Shown here one piece after another: positions 29,184 through 37,380 of a stretch of 46,344 nt of DNA. Position numbers and translations under genes: made by a program. Source of the stretch: Pseudonocardiaceae bacterium (GTDB lineage Bacteria; Actinomycetota; Actinomycetes; Mycobacteriales; Pseudonocardiaceae); the NCBI GenBank assembly GCA_009377865.1, contig WHTH01000034.1, forward strand, positions 1-46,344, read 5' to 3'. The notes beneath the pieces are model-generated. The model worked only from the letters and a program-made list of their open reading frames with translations. It had not been told where the DNA came from and ran no database searches. Each line of letters starts with the position of its first letter. The stretch's first letter is position 1.

Positions 29184-29208
29184 GCGGGCCTCCGTGACGT
29201 CGACGTCC

Positions 29209-29239
29209 ACTCGAATAGTAGGACGTCCGACTATCTCCC
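29209..29239 (-). promoter_or_regulatory. Promoter of the mutase gene with overlapping palindrome
   Basis: On the minus strand CTGACG (about 29241-29236), an 18-base spacer and TACTAT (29217-29212 region) form a plausible promoter. The 20-base palindrome at 29215-29234, ATAGTAGGACGTCCGACTAT on the plus strand, has one mismatched pair and covers the spacer and -10 box. A repressor bound there would block transcription; the nearby MarR and TetR proteins are candidates. Confidence 0.5.
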
Positions 29240-29274
29240 GTCAGCGTAGCGCGCGTCACACCCAGTTTGCCCCG

Positions 29275-29598
29275 TCATGTCTCCGTGCGGGGATGAGGAG
29301 GGCCGGCGAGCTGCTCGGTGACACGGTCGACCTTCGCGCGTAGCTGGCCGCTGTAGCCGGGCCGGATGTCGGCCTTGAGTACCAGGCCGGTGCGCTGCGA
29401 GTCCCCGCCGGCTGCCTCGACGGCGCGTTTGACCACGTCCATCACCTCGTCCCACTCCCCCTCGACGAGGGTGAACATGGCGTTGAGCTCGTAGGGCAAC
29501 CCGGAGTCGCGCACCACCCGGACCGCCTCGGCCACCGCGGCGCCGACGCTGCCGGATTCGCTACCACCGCTGGGCGAGATGCTGAATGCCACGATCAT
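29275..29598 (-). CDS. MTH1187/YkoF-family thiamine-binding protein
   Basis: A 107-residue protein starting MIVAFSISPSGG and containing LPYELNAMFTLVEGEWDEVM, the pattern of the MTH1187 (DUF77) family, whose members form ferredoxin-like beta-alpha-beta dimers or tetramers and have been linked to thiamine or HMP binding. The cytoplasmic location follows from the absence of a signal peptide. It lies 91 bases upstream of the mutase gene on the same strand and is divergent from a MarR gene. No thiamine genes are seen in the window, so its role here is open. Confidence 0.82.
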   Translation of the reverse strand: MIVAFSISPSGGSESGSVGAAVAEAVRVVRDSGLPYELNAMFTLVEGEWDEVMDVVKRAVEAAGGDSQRTGLVLKADIRPGYSGQLRAKVDRVTEQLAGPPHPRTET

Positions 29599-29611
29599 GC
29601 GGCCCAGCCTG

Positions 29612-29665
29612 CCCGCCGCACCATCATCACGCGATATCGGGGTGATGCGGCGGGGGTACTACGGT
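29612..29665. promoter_or_regulatory. Nested inverted repeats and leaderless promoter before the MarR gene
   Basis: CCCGCCGCA (29612-29620) and TGCGGCGGG (29646-29654) form 9-bp inverted arms. Inside them are ATCAC (29626-29630) and GTGAT (29642-29646), and a central CGATATCG (29632-29639). TACGGT at 29660-29665 ends six bases before the MarR ATG, as in leaderless genes. The inner repeat is a candidate MarR operator serving both divergent genes. Confidence 0.4.
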
Positions 29666-29671
29666 ATCGTC

Positions 29672-30184
29672 ATGCCCGCGCAACGCCCGCTCCCGTTCGA
29701 CCCGATCGAGCGGGCCGGCAAGCTCTGGGCGCAGCGGATCGGGCCGTCGGAGACGATGGCCGCGGTCACCAACGTGATGCGCGTGCAGCAGATCCTGCAG
29801 CATGCGGTGGATGCGGCGCTGCGCCCGCACGCGTTGACCTTCGCCCGTTACGAAGCGCTGGTGCTGCTGAGCTTCTCGCGGCAGGGCAGTCTCCCGATGC
29901 GGGTGATGGGCGAGCGTTTGCAGCTGCACCCGACGAGCGTGACGAACATCGTGGACGGGCTGCAGGCCGACCAGCTGGTGGAGCGCAGCCCGCATCCCAC
30001 CGACGGCCGCGCGACCCTGGTGACGATCACCGCGGCGGGCTGGGAGCGCCTGGACAAGGCCACCACGGCGCTCACCGCGACGGAGTTCGGGCTGGTCGGG
30101 CTCGACGATCAGCAGACCGCGCAGCTGACTCGGCTGCTCACCGAGGTGCGCCGGGCAGCTGGGGATTTCACCGACCCGGGATGA
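29672..30184 (+). CDS. MarR-family transcriptional regulator
   Basis: A 170-residue winged-helix regulator. The DNA-binding part reads LTFARYEALVLLSFSRQGSL, then MRVMGERLQLHPTSVTNIVD (recognition helix) and the wing DQLVERSPHPTDGRATLVTI; N- and C-terminal helices form the dimer interface. It starts at ATG 29672, probably leaderless, and is divergent from the thiamine-binding-protein gene, with inverted repeats in between that suit autoregulation. Likely targets are itself and the divergent gene pair, possibly including the mutase. The ligand is unknown; acyl-CoA thioesters are plausible from context only. The gene end overlaps the next, opposite gene by 17 bases. Confidence 0.92.
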   Translation: MPAQRPLPFDPIERAGKLWAQRIGPSETMAAVTNVMRVQQILQHAVDAALRPHALTFARYEALVLLSFSRQGSLPMRVMGERLQLHPTSVTNIVDGLQADQLVERSPHPTDGRATLVTITAAGWERLDKATTALTATEFGLVGLDDQQTAQLTRLLTEVRRAAGDFTDPG

Positions 30185-30494
30185 TCGACTCCGCACCGGC
30201 CAGCCGGCCGGTGCGGGACGCCCACCGCTCGAACAGCAGGGTGGCCAGCGGTGGGATGCTAGCCAGCAGCGCGAGCACGGTGGTGCCCAGGTCCCACCGT
30301 AGCGGGTGACGCACCAGCACGGTCACCGCAAGGTAGAGCAGGAACAGGCCACCGTGGATCGGGCCGAACACGGTGACACCGATGTCGTTGCCCACGACGA
30401 GGTACTTGAACATCATCCCGACGAGCAGGCCGGCCCACGAGACCGCCTCTCCGATCGCCACGGCGCGGAAAGCGGGCACGGCACGGATCGACAT
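30168..30494 (-). CDS. DUF3817 small membrane protein
   Basis: A 108-residue membrane protein starting at ATG 30494 (MSIRAVPAFRAVAIGEAVSW). It contains the DUF3817 features: an N-terminal helix with EAVSWAGLLVGMMFKYLV, the conserved loop GPIHGGLFLLYLAVTVLV and a third segment TTVLALLASIPPLATLLFE. Three membrane spans are predicted. CATACT on the minus strand ends six bases before the start, fitting a leaderless message. The function of the family is unknown. It overlaps the convergent MarR gene at its end. Confidence 0.85.
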   Translation of the reverse strand: MSIRAVPAFRAVAIGEAVSWAGLLVGMMFKYLVVGNDIGVTVFGPIHGGLFLLYLAVTVLVRHPLRWDLGTTVLALLASIPPLATLLFERWASRTGRLAGAESIIPGR

Positions 30495-30594
30495 GCCCGC
30501 AGTATGGCCCACCGGTCAGGCGGGGAAGACCAGCCCGACCGCACCGACCGTGAGCATCACCGACAGCCAGCAACTGGTTGCGCCAGGAGCCGCG

Positions 30595-31023
30595 TCACTT
30601 CGGGGTGACCTGAAGCTGCGTCAGCAGCAGGCCCTGATCGTGCAGCTCGACCTCGAAGACCCCGGGGATGTCGGCGGTGAAAGTCAGGGTGGCGCTGCCC
30701 CCGGCGGGCACGTCGAAGTAGCGGCCGTAGCCGTGCACGTGCACCTCGTCGGCCGTGTCACCGCTGACCTGCAGCGAGACGCTCGAACCGAGCGGGACCT
30801 CCACCCGGCCGGTGTCACCGCCGGCCTGCCCGCCGGAGTAGCTCAGCCGCACCGGCTGTTCGGCGCCCGGGGGGGATGCAGCCGCGCTCGGTGGTGCACC
30901 GGCCGAGGGTGACGGCGCAGCCGGGCCGCCGGTGTCACGGGCGGGTGCGGGTTCGATCCCGCAACCGCCCAGCAGCAGTGCGGCGGCAGCGACCAACGCG
31001 AGCAGTGTGGCAGTCCGGTTCAC
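30595..31023 (-). CDS. Cupredoxin-like lipoprotein
   Basis: A 142-residue lipoprotein: signal LLALVAAAALLLGGC with lipidated C21, then a Pro/Ala/Ser linker (about 25-58) and a beta-sandwich domain with DEVHVHGYGRYFDVPAGG and VFEVELHDQGLLLTQLQV. The fold resembles cupredoxins and the cupredoxin-like domain of EfeO-type proteins. Histidines are present, but the usual copper-binding Cys and Met of blue copper proteins are not, so it may not bind type 1 copper. The gene starts 15 bases after the GMC oxidoreductase stop and is the third gene of that operon, which suggests a partner role for an exported dehydrogenase. It acts on the outer face of the membrane. Confidence 0.8.
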   Translation of the reverse strand: MNRTATLLALVAAAALLLGGCGIEPAPARDTGGPAAPSPSAGAPPSAAASPPGAEQPVRLSYSGGQAGGDTGRVEVPLGSSVSLQVSGDTADEVHVHGYGRYFDVPAGGSATLTFTADIPGVFEVELHDQGLLLTQLQVTPK

Positions 31024-31038
31024 GGCGCCTGATGCTAG

Positions 31039-32814
31039 CTACAGCCCGAGCTCTGCCAACCGGCGGCTGATCCGAGGATCCGTGGACACCACCGGCTGCC
31101 CATCAACGACCCACGGGTCACCGCCGAAGTACTGCTGAAAGATCCTTTCGGCAGTGCGAGTCGCCAGCGCCTGGGCGGTCAACGTCGGGTTCGGCCCGCC
31201 GAGGCTGTTGGCCAGCGCCGAGTTGTCGGCGATGAACAGCCGCTTGACCCACCGTGCTTCGGCGTTGGAATCCAGCACCGAGTCGCGCTCGGACTCACCC
31301 ATCCGCATGGACGACTGCACGTGCAGGATCAATGGCGCCCAGTCGATACGGTAGACCTGCTTGGCGCCGGCCCCGCGCAGCAGCTCCGCTGCCTTGCGGG
31401 CGAGGAACTCCCTGTTCTGCAAGGTTCGTCGGCTGCGTTGCCGTCGCGGGAACGTCACCTTGGGCACCGGGCCGTGCTCGTCGGCCGGGAACGCGGAGGG
31501 CACCACGCGGTTGCCGGGTTCGACGTCGTCGTCGGTGATCACCAGGACGTTGAGCAGGTTGTCGACGCCGTGGCCGAGGATGTCCTTGAGCTCCGGGCCG
31601 ATGGGCCGTCCTGCCTGACCATCCCACGGGCCGGTGGGGCCACGTCCGTTGTCGTACCGACCACGGATGCCGCTGTCCGACAAGGTCAGCGCGAACGCCT
31701 CGAGCGCCGGCGGCAGGCCGACGTTCTCCAGCCCGCCGTAACCGGGGAAGTCACAGCGTGCCGCCGAGCCCGGCCCCTTGCTGTTGCCGGTGTACTCGTC
31801 GAGCGTGCCGACCAGCCAGTCGAAGAAGTGGTCGGTGTAGCCGCGACCCACCCAGTCGTTCGGGTTCGGCAGCCCGCTGTTGAGCCACAGCCTCGGGTTC
31901 TCGGTGCACCCACCGGCCATCACCACGACCCGGGCGTCCTCGCGCTGCTCACTGCCGCTGGCGTTGTCCCGCCAGGTCACGCCGCTGGCGACGAGTTCGC
32001 CCTCGCGCTGCTCGGTGTGGATCCTCGTCACGTAGGCGTCGGCGATCAGCGCGGCCGGCCTGCCCTCGGGTGACCACGCGTCGGCGGTCAGCGCCATCGG
32101 CACGTAGGTGTTGTCAGTCGACCGCTTGGCGAACTGGTTGCGCGGAGCCGCGACAGGTTCCATGCAGCCCTGGAAGCAGTAGCCGCAGAACGTGCAGCCG
32201 GTGGCCTCCGGGTAGCTCAACAGGTTGGCATCGGTGGTACGACCGGCATTGCCGCCGGGCTGCAGGATCGCGTTCTGCTGCGGCCGGTAGCCCGCCCCGT
32301 AAGAGGTCTTCGTGGTCTGCACCGGGATCCCCAGCGTCTCACAGCCACGCAGGTAGACCTGCTCCTTGGTGCCCATCGCCGCAGTCTGGACGGGCGCCGT
32401 CGCCTCGACCCATTCGAAGTAGGGCACCAGTTCGGAGTAGGTGAACGGGAACCGGTGCGCCGTGTCGTAACGGTCGGCGTCGGACCCCTCGTAGCGCGCG
32501 AAGACACCGGGATAGGCCCGCGGGTAGTTTCCGTAGAAGTGCTGAGTGGTACCGCCAACCCCGGCGACCTGCCAGACGAAGGAGTTCTGCGACCACTCCC
32601 GGAACCAGGCGGGCTTGCTGCGGTCCGAGGGCCCCAGCCGGAAGTACCCGGTAAGCGGGTTGTTGGCGTCGTTCTCGAAGTGGGTCCACTGCTCGCGAGG
32701 CTTCGCGTGGCGCGGTCCGGCTTCGAGCATGAGCACGTCCAGACCTTTGGCGGCGAGTTCGGCCGCCACGACCGGACCGCCGCCGCCCGCTCCGATGACG
32801 ATGACGTCGCGCAT
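31039..32814 (-). CDS. GMC-family FAD oxidoreductase with a four-cysteine cluster motif
   Basis: A 591-residue flavoprotein. The FAD-binding Rossmann motif is VIGAGGGGPVVAAELAAKG (6-24), and the C-terminal GMC region has HVQSSMRMG and SLGGPNPTLTAQALATRTAE. A ferredoxin-like motif C-x2-C-x2-C-x3-C lies at C207, C210, C213 and C217 (GCTFCGYCFQGC), suggesting an iron-sulfur cluster between flavin and an outside acceptor. There is no signal peptide of its own; it is probably exported by piggyback on the Tat-signal subunit encoded upstream, with which it overlaps (ATGA). The substrate, probably an alcohol or sugar, is unknown. Confidence 0.88.
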   Translation of the reverse strand: MRDVIVIGAGGGGPVVAAELAAKGLDVLMLEAGPRHAKPREQWTHFENDANNPLTGYFRLGPSDRSKPAWFREWSQNSFVWQVAGVGGTTQHFYGNYPRAYPGVFARYEGSDADRYDTAHRFPFTYSELVPYFEWVEATAPVQTAAMGTKEQVYLRGCETLGIPVQTTKTSYGAGYRPQQNAILQPGGNAGRTTDANLLSYPEATGCTFCGYCFQGCMEPVAAPRNQFAKRSTDNTYVPMALTADAWSPEGRPAALIADAYVTRIHTEQREGELVASGVTWRDNASGSEQREDARVVVMAGGCTENPRLWLNSGLPNPNDWVGRGYTDHFFDWLVGTLDEYTGNSKGPGSAARCDFPGYGGLENVGLPPALEAFALTLSDSGIRGRYDNGRGPTGPWDGQAGRPIGPELKDILGHGVDNLLNVLVITDDDVEPGNRVVPSAFPADEHGPVPKVTFPRRQRSRRTLQNREFLARKAAELLRGAGAKQVYRIDWAPLILHVQSSMRMGESERDSVLDSNAEARWVKRLFIADNSALANSLGGPNPTLTAQALATRTAERIFQQYFGGDPWVVDGQPVVSTDPRISRRLAELGL

Positions 32815-33704
32815 CAGTCGCTCACCTCCGTACGGTCCTGGTAGTAGCCCGCGAACTCGTCCCAGCCCTCCACCGGGCCATCCGGCTGGTAGCCGGTGAG
32901 CTCCCAGCCGACGGGGCGACCCGTCAGCTGCTTGGTGTCCGGGTCGAAGACGGCGTACTCGCTGAAGCTGCCGAACGCCGGGAACTCCAGCAGCGCACCC
33001 CCGACGAAGCGCAGCAGACCCGACAACGAGTTGCGCAGCGGTTCGGGGAAGCTGGTGTCGGCCAGCGCGACCAGGTCCGCGTCGGGGCCCTCCAGCAGCG
33101 AGAACGCCGTGGCCTTCTCCTCGAACGACAGCCGGGCGAACGGGGACAGCAACGGTCCCGCGACCGCGGCCGGGTTCACCTGGGTGGCGAGCAGGTTCAG
33201 CAGGCTCGCGACGGTCAGTGACAGCGGCACCGTGGCGTCATTCTCCAGCAGCGCACGCAGGCCTTCGTCCAGCGTCGCCGCCTCCACCGGAAGCTGGTCG
33301 AGCAGCTCGGGCGGCAGCGCGACCGGGCTGTCGGAGAGTCCGGTGGCCAGCGCCGCCGCGCCCGGCTGGGCGACCTGGTCGGGAACGGGCACGAAGTTGT
33401 CCAGCGCGTTGATCAAGAAGTCGGTGGTCTGCGCCTCCATCGCCCCAGGTTCCTGCCGCGGGGTCCCTTGCGCTCGCGAATAGGGGTCGGGGCCTGGGAC
33501 GACGAATACCGCGAGCCCGTTCAGCGTGTCCCGGGCGAGCTCGGCAAGGACGGCTCGCAGCGGTTCGAGCAGGTCGTCGAGCTGGGCCGGCCGCAGTGGT
33601 GAGGCACCCGCCGCCGCAGGAAGCAACCCACCGAGACCGGCTGCGGCGCCAAGCATGCCGATCCGCGCCAGGAAGGCCCGCCGCGCGAGTGGGCGTGGTG
33701 TCAT
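32814..33704 (-). CDS. Tat-exported small subunit (gluconate dehydrogenase subunit 3-like)
   Basis: A 296-residue protein with a twin-arginine signal: RRAFLARIGMLGAAAGLGG followed by Ala-rich sequence ending near AAAGA. The mature part is mostly helical and includes NGLAVFVVPGPDPYSRAQGT and a C-terminal FAGYYQDRTEVSD. It resembles the small subunits that accompany GMC dehydrogenases (gluconate 2-dehydrogenase subunit 3 type). It overlaps the GMC gene by the ATGA junction, so a stoichiometric complex is likely, with this subunit carrying the folded flavoprotein through the Tat pore. It is divergent from a PucR-type regulator gene that may control it. Confidence 0.8.
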   Translation of the reverse strand: MTPRPLARRAFLARIGMLGAAAGLGGLLPAAAGASPLRPAQLDDLLEPLRAVLAELARDTLNGLAVFVVPGPDPYSRAQGTPRQEPGAMEAQTTDFLINALDNFVPVPDQVAQPGAAALATGLSDSPVALPPELLDQLPVEAATLDEGLRALLENDATVPLSLTVASLLNLLATQVNPAAVAGPLLSPFARLSFEEKATAFSLLEGPDADLVALADTSFPEPLRNSLSGLLRFVGGALLEFPAFGSFSEYAVFDPDTKQLTGRPVGWELTGYQPDGPVEGWDEFAGYYQDRTEVSD

Positions 33705-33872
33705 GTCAGATCTCTCCGGAACTGCGGTACAGGTGCCTGTGGTCTACCTGCATCACTGCGTCCACTGCCATGGGCGAACGCCACGCATCTGCCCGGTAGC
33801 GCTGTGCAACCGCACCGTGGTTGGCTCTCGCTCGTTGAACCGTGCGAGGACGGCGCGCGAACGGGGACTGTC

Positions 33873-35147
33873 ATGGACCGTCACGGCGATGCACTGGGCG
33901 AGCTCTACGCGGCGCTGATCAGGCGGGTCGACCAACTCGCCGACCGGCTGGTCGCGGCGATCGACGACCAGGAGAGTGGGTACCGGGCGGTCGGCAGCGT
34001 CCCGGCCGCCGACTTGCGCTGCTCCTGCCGGGACAACATCCTCACGGTGCTGCAGCAGTTGGCGGACAGCACACCGGCAGGGCTGGATCCGTTCGATGCG
34101 CCCCGCGCGACCGGCCGGCGCCGTGCCGAGCAACGGCTCCCGCTCGACACCCTGCTGCACTCGTTCCGCATCGGCGGACGGGTCATCTGGGACGAGCTTG
34201 CCGGCGAGGCGCGGCGGACCGGCCCGGAGGCGACGGACGCGGTGCTCGACGGGGCCACCGCGGTGTGGGAGGTGGTGGACCGGGTCTCCTCGGAGGTCGC
34301 GGCCGCCTACCGCGCCACCGAGCAGCAGATGGTGCAGGCCGATGCGGCACGCACCAGGGTGGTACTCGAAGGCCTGCTCGCCGGGCGGGGCCGGGAGCCG
34401 GGGATGGCCGCGGAAGCCGCCCGCGTGCTCGGCCTGCCCACCAGCGGCGGCTTCGCGGTGGTGGTCGCGGCCGAGCCCGACGGGGGTGACGCGCTGCTGC
34501 CGGATGCCCGGCAGATACTGCACTCGCAGGGGATGCGATCAGCCTGGCACCGGTGGCCGGAACAGCTCGTCGGCGTGGTCGCGCTGGGCGGGCGGGGCAT
34601 CGAGCCGCTGCGCGACGTGCTGCGCGGGTTCTCGAACGAGCGGATCGGCGTGTCGGCGGAGATCGACGTGCTGGCCGACGTGCAGGAAGGTCATCTGCAG
34701 GCCGGAACCGCGCTGGCCACGCTGCCGCTCGGGCGCACCGGAGCGGTGCTGCTCGAGGACGCGCTGCCGGCCGCCCTGGTCGTGGCCCAGCCCGACTTCG
34801 GCCAACGACTGGTCCGGGTCGTGCTCGGCGACGTGCTCGCGTTGCCGGATATCGATCGCGACCTCATGCTCGAGACGATCCGAGCATGGCTGGCCGCCGA
34901 CGGGTCCCCTTCGACGACGGCGTCAACGCTCTACTGCCACCGCAACACGGTGCTCAACCGGTTGCGCCGTATCGAGGTGCTGCTCGGGCGCAGCGTCGAG
35001 ACCACCGCGACCCGTGTCGAACTCGCGCTGGCACTGACCGCGCTCGATGCGCTGCCGGGGCAGCAGCCGACGAGGACCGCTGCGCTGGACCGCAGACCCG
35101 CAGGTCAGGCGCCCAACTCGGCGATCAGGGCGTCCGCGGCCCGGTAG
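33873..35147 (+). CDS. PucR-type transcriptional regulator (HTH_30)
   Basis: A 424-residue regulator with a helical N-terminal sensory half (LYAALIRRVDQLADRLVAAI, PLDTLLHSFRIGGRVIWDEL), a GGDEF-like middle part without the motif, and the C-terminal PucR helix-turn-helix with STTASTLYCHRNTVLNRLRR and a following helix ETTATRVELALALTAL. ATG 33873 is chosen as start (MDRHGDALGELY); an upstream extension is unlikely. It is divergent from the Tat subunit-GMC-cupredoxin operon, so it may regulate that operon; this is inferred from position. Its end overlaps the meaB gene end by 43 bases on the opposite strand. Confidence 0.88.
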   Translation: MDRHGDALGELYAALIRRVDQLADRLVAAIDDQESGYRAVGSVPAADLRCSCRDNILTVLQQLADSTPAGLDPFDAPRATGRRRAEQRLPLDTLLHSFRIGGRVIWDELAGEARRTGPEATDAVLDGATAVWEVVDRVSSEVAAAYRATEQQMVQADAARTRVVLEGLLAGRGREPGMAAEAARVLGLPTSGGFAVVVAAEPDGGDALLPDARQILHSQGMRSAWHRWPEQLVGVVALGGRGIEPLRDVLRGFSNERIGVSAEIDVLADVQEGHLQAGTALATLPLGRTGAVLLEDALPAALVVAQPDFGQRLVRVVLGDVLALPDIDRDLMLETIRAWLAADGSPSTTASTLYCHRNTVLNRLRRIEVLLGRSVETTATRVELALALTALDALPGQQPTRTAALDRRPAGQAPNSAIRASAAR

Positions 35148-36082
35148 GGGTCGACCTCGCCGGCGACCACCCGCTTGGCCAGGCTGGGCAGCGCTCGAAG
35201 GTCATCGCCCCGCCGCACGTAGCCCAGCTTCTCGCGCAGCTGCTCAACCGCGATCGCCTCGATCTCGCTCGCGGCGCGGCGCTGCCTGCGCGCGTCGAGT
35301 TCACCGTGCGACACCATCCAACTGCGGTGCGCCTCGATCGCGTCGACCACGTCGTCGGCACCCTCGCCATGGCTGGCCACCGTGGGGACGATCGGCGGGC
35401 GCCAGCTCGGGCCCTCCCGCTCCCGGCGACCCAGCGAGATCATGTACTTGAGGTCGCGGATGGTCGCGTCCGCCCCGTCGCGGTCGGCCTTGTTGACCAC
35501 GAAGACGTCTGCGACCTCGAGGATGCCCGCCTTGGCAGCCTGGATTCCGTCCCCCATCCCGGGAGCGAGCAGCACCAGCGTGGTGTCGGCGAGCGAGACG
35601 ACCTCGACCTCGGACTGGCCGACCCCGACGGTCTCCACCAGCACCACGTCACAGCCGGCCGCGTCGAGCACCCGCAGCGCCTGCGGAGTGGCCCACGCGA
35701 TCCCGCCGAGATGGCCGCGGGTGGCCATCGAGCGGATGAACACGCCGTCGTCGAGCGCGTGGTCCTGCATCCGGACCCGGTCGCCGAGCAGCGCGCCGCC
35801 GGAGAACGGCGAAGACGGGTCGACGGCGAGCACGCCGACCCGCTTGCCTGCCCGGCGCAGCGCGCCGACCAGCACGTTGGTCGAGGTGGACTTGCCGACG
35901 CCCGGGGGGCCGGTCAACCCGATGACCTGCGCGTGCCCGGTGTGCGGTGCCAGTGCACGGGCGACGTCGCGCAGTTGCGGGCTGGCGTCCTCGACCAGCG
36001 AGATCAGCCTGGCCACCGCGCGTGCCTGTCCCTGCCGGGCACGCTCGACGAGCTCGCCGACGTCGGTGCCGCGCGGGCTCAC
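35105..36082 (-). CDS. meaB: MeaB/ArgK-type GTPase, acyl-CoA mutase chaperone
   Basis: A 325-residue G3E GTPase that loads and protects the adenosylcobalamin cofactor of acyl-CoA mutases. Walker A is GPPGVGKST (58-66), the switch region includes [18 protein letters not shown], the Walker B/glutamate segment is [15 protein letters not shown], and the base-recognition motif is VNKADRDG. The C-terminal dimerisation arm is present ([15 protein letters not shown]). It starts at GTG 36082, overlapping the thiolase stop (GTGA). Its client is probably the isobutyryl-CoA mutase encoded 6 kb away or a methylmalonyl-CoA mutase elsewhere in the genome. Confidence 0.94.
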   Translation of the reverse strand: MSPRGTDVGELVERARQGQARAVARLISLVEDASPQLRDVARALAPHTGHAQVIGLTGPPGVGKSTSTNVLVGALRRAGKRVGVLAVDPSSPFSGGALLGDRVRMQDHALDDGVFIRSMATRGHLGGIAWATPQALRVLDAAGCDVVLVETVGVGQSEVEVVSLADTTLVLLAPGMGDGIQAAKAGILEVADVFVVNKADRDGADATIRDLKYMISLGRREREGPSWRPPIVPTVASHGEGADDVVDAIEAHRSWMVSHGELDARRQRRAASEIEAIAVEQLREKLGYVRRGDDLRALPSLAKRVVAGEVDPYRAADALIAELGA

Positions 36083-37281
36083 GCTGCCGCGTCGTCCCCG
36101 GGGACCCGCAGGATCAGCGCGTCACCCTGGCCGCCGCCACCACACAGCGAGGCCGCCCCGACACCGCCGCCGCGCCGCCCGAGCTCTAGGGCCAGGTGCA
36201 GCGCGAGCCGGGCGCCGGAGGCACCGATCGGGTGGCCCAGCGCGATCGCGCCGCCGTTCGGGTTCACCTTCTGCGGGTCGACGCCGAGCTTGCGGGTCGA
36301 TACCACTCCGACCGCGGCGAACGCCTCGTTGATCTCGATGATGCCGAGGTCGGCGGCACCGATGCCCTCCTTGCGACACGCCGCCAGCACCGCGTTGGCG
36401 GGCTGTTCGTGCAGGCTGGAGTCGTCGGGTCCGGCGACCATGCCGTGCGAGCCGATCTCGGCGATCCAGGACAGGCCCAGCTGCTCGGCCTTCGTCTTAC
36501 TCATCACCACGACGGCCGCCGCGCCGTCGGTGATCGGCGACGACGAGCCGGCCGTGATGGTGCCATCCGCGGAGAACGCCGGGCGCAGCTTGGCCAGCTC
36601 CTCGGCGGTGGTGTCGGGACGGATACCCTCGTCGCTGTCGACGACGACCGGGTCACCCTTGCGCTGCGGCACCGACACCGGGGCGATCTCCTCGGCGAAC
36701 AGCCCGCTGGCCGCCGCACGGCCGGCGCGCTGGTGCGACATCGCTGCGAACTCGTCCTGCTCAGCCCGGGTGAGCTGGTGGCGCGCGTTGTGCTTCTCGG
36801 TGGAGGCTCCCATCGAGACCTGGTCGAACGAGTCGTGCAGCCCGTCGAAGGCCATGTGGTCGAGCATCGTCACGTCGCCGTACTTGAAGCCCGATCGCGA
36901 CTTGGCCAGCAGGTGCGGTGCCTGGGTCATCGACTCCTGGCCACCGGCCACCACGACCTCGCACTCACCGGCCCGGATCAGCTGGTCGGCCATCGCGATG
37001 GCGTTGAGCCCGGACAGGCAGACCTTGTTGACCGTCAGCGCGGGGACGTCCATTCCGATGCCCGCGGCGACCGCGGCCTGCCGTGCCGGGATCTGACCGG
37101 CACCGGCGGTGAGCACCTGCCCCATGATCGTGTACTCGATCTGCTCGGGGCCGACCCCGGCACGCTCGAGCGCGGCCTTGATCGCGACCCCACCCAGCTG
37201 GGCGGCCGAGAAGTCCTTGAGCGAGCCGAGCAGCCGACCCATCGGGGTACGGGCCCCGGCGACGATGACAGAACCGGTCAT
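36079..37281 (-). CDS. Acetyl-CoA acetyltransferase (thiolase)
   Basis: Condenses two acetyl-CoA to acetoacetyl-CoA, or the reverse. The 400-residue protein has the nucleophile C88 in [12 protein letters not shown]350 in [11 protein letters not shown] and the second catalytic C380 in SLCGGGGQG. Start is ATG 37281 ([15 protein letters not shown]); the 25-residue extension upstream is not family-like. It overlaps meaB by four bases and is divergent from the epimerase gene. The set thiolase-epimerase is also found in mycobacteria (fadA4 region). Acetoacetyl-CoA made here could lead to crotonyl-CoA, the substrate of the carboxylase/reductase encoded at 39 kb. Confidence 0.94.
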   Translation of the reverse strand: MTGSVIVAGARTPMGRLLGSLKDFSAAQLGGVAIKAALERAGVGPEQIEYTIMGQVLTAGAGQIPARQAAVAAGIGMDVPALTVNKVCLSGLNAIAMADQLIRAGECEVVVAGGQESMTQAPHLLAKSRSGFKYGDVTMLDHMAFDGLHDSFDQVSMGASTEKHNARHQLTRAEQDEFAAMSHQRAGRAAASGLFAEEIAPVSVPQRKGDPVVVDSDEGIRPDTTAEELAKLRPAFSADGTITAGSSSPITDGAAAVVVMSKTKAEQLGLSWIAEIGSHGMVAGPDDSSLHEQPANAVLAACRKEGIGAADLGIIEINEAFAAVGVVSTRKLGVDPQKVNPNGGAIALGHPIGASGARLALHLALELGRRGGGVGAASLCGGGGQGDALILRVPGDDAAA

Positions 37282-37319
37282 GGCGTGACCATACCTGCCG
37301 CTGCGCGGTTCGTCGGTGG

Positions 37320-37369
37320 CCCGTGATTGGCGCCACTGTCCGTGCGACGCCGTCACTTACTCACGGGTA
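37320..37369. promoter_or_regulatory. Regulatory sequence between thiolase and epimerase genes
   Basis: TACTCACGGGTA at 37358-37369, just 11 bases before the epimerase ATG, is an imperfect palindrome, and its first 11 bases also occur at 38449-38459 over the TetR start codon. CCCGTGA (37320-37326) and TCACGGG (37361-37367) also form a wider inverted pair. A TetR operator is the simplest reading. Confidence 0.4.
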
Positions 37370-37380
37370 GCGTGTTCGGC

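Noticed and set aside
27264-29249. Long open frame of 661 codons on the strand opposite the mutase and thioredoxin genes
   Set aside because: It is an Arg/Pro/Val-rich shadow of high-GC coding sequence; the opposite strand carries clear mutase and thioredoxin motifs, and this frame matches no recognisable family.
29184-29274. Cobalamin riboswitch before the B12-dependent mutase gene
   Set aside because: The leader is only about 30 bases after the probable promoter and shows no B12-box-like sequence; a palindromic operator explains the structure better.
34553-37096. Plus-strand frame of 847 codons across the PucR, meaB and thiolase genes
   Set aside because: It crosses three genes supported by catalytic motifs and has no recognisable domain itself.
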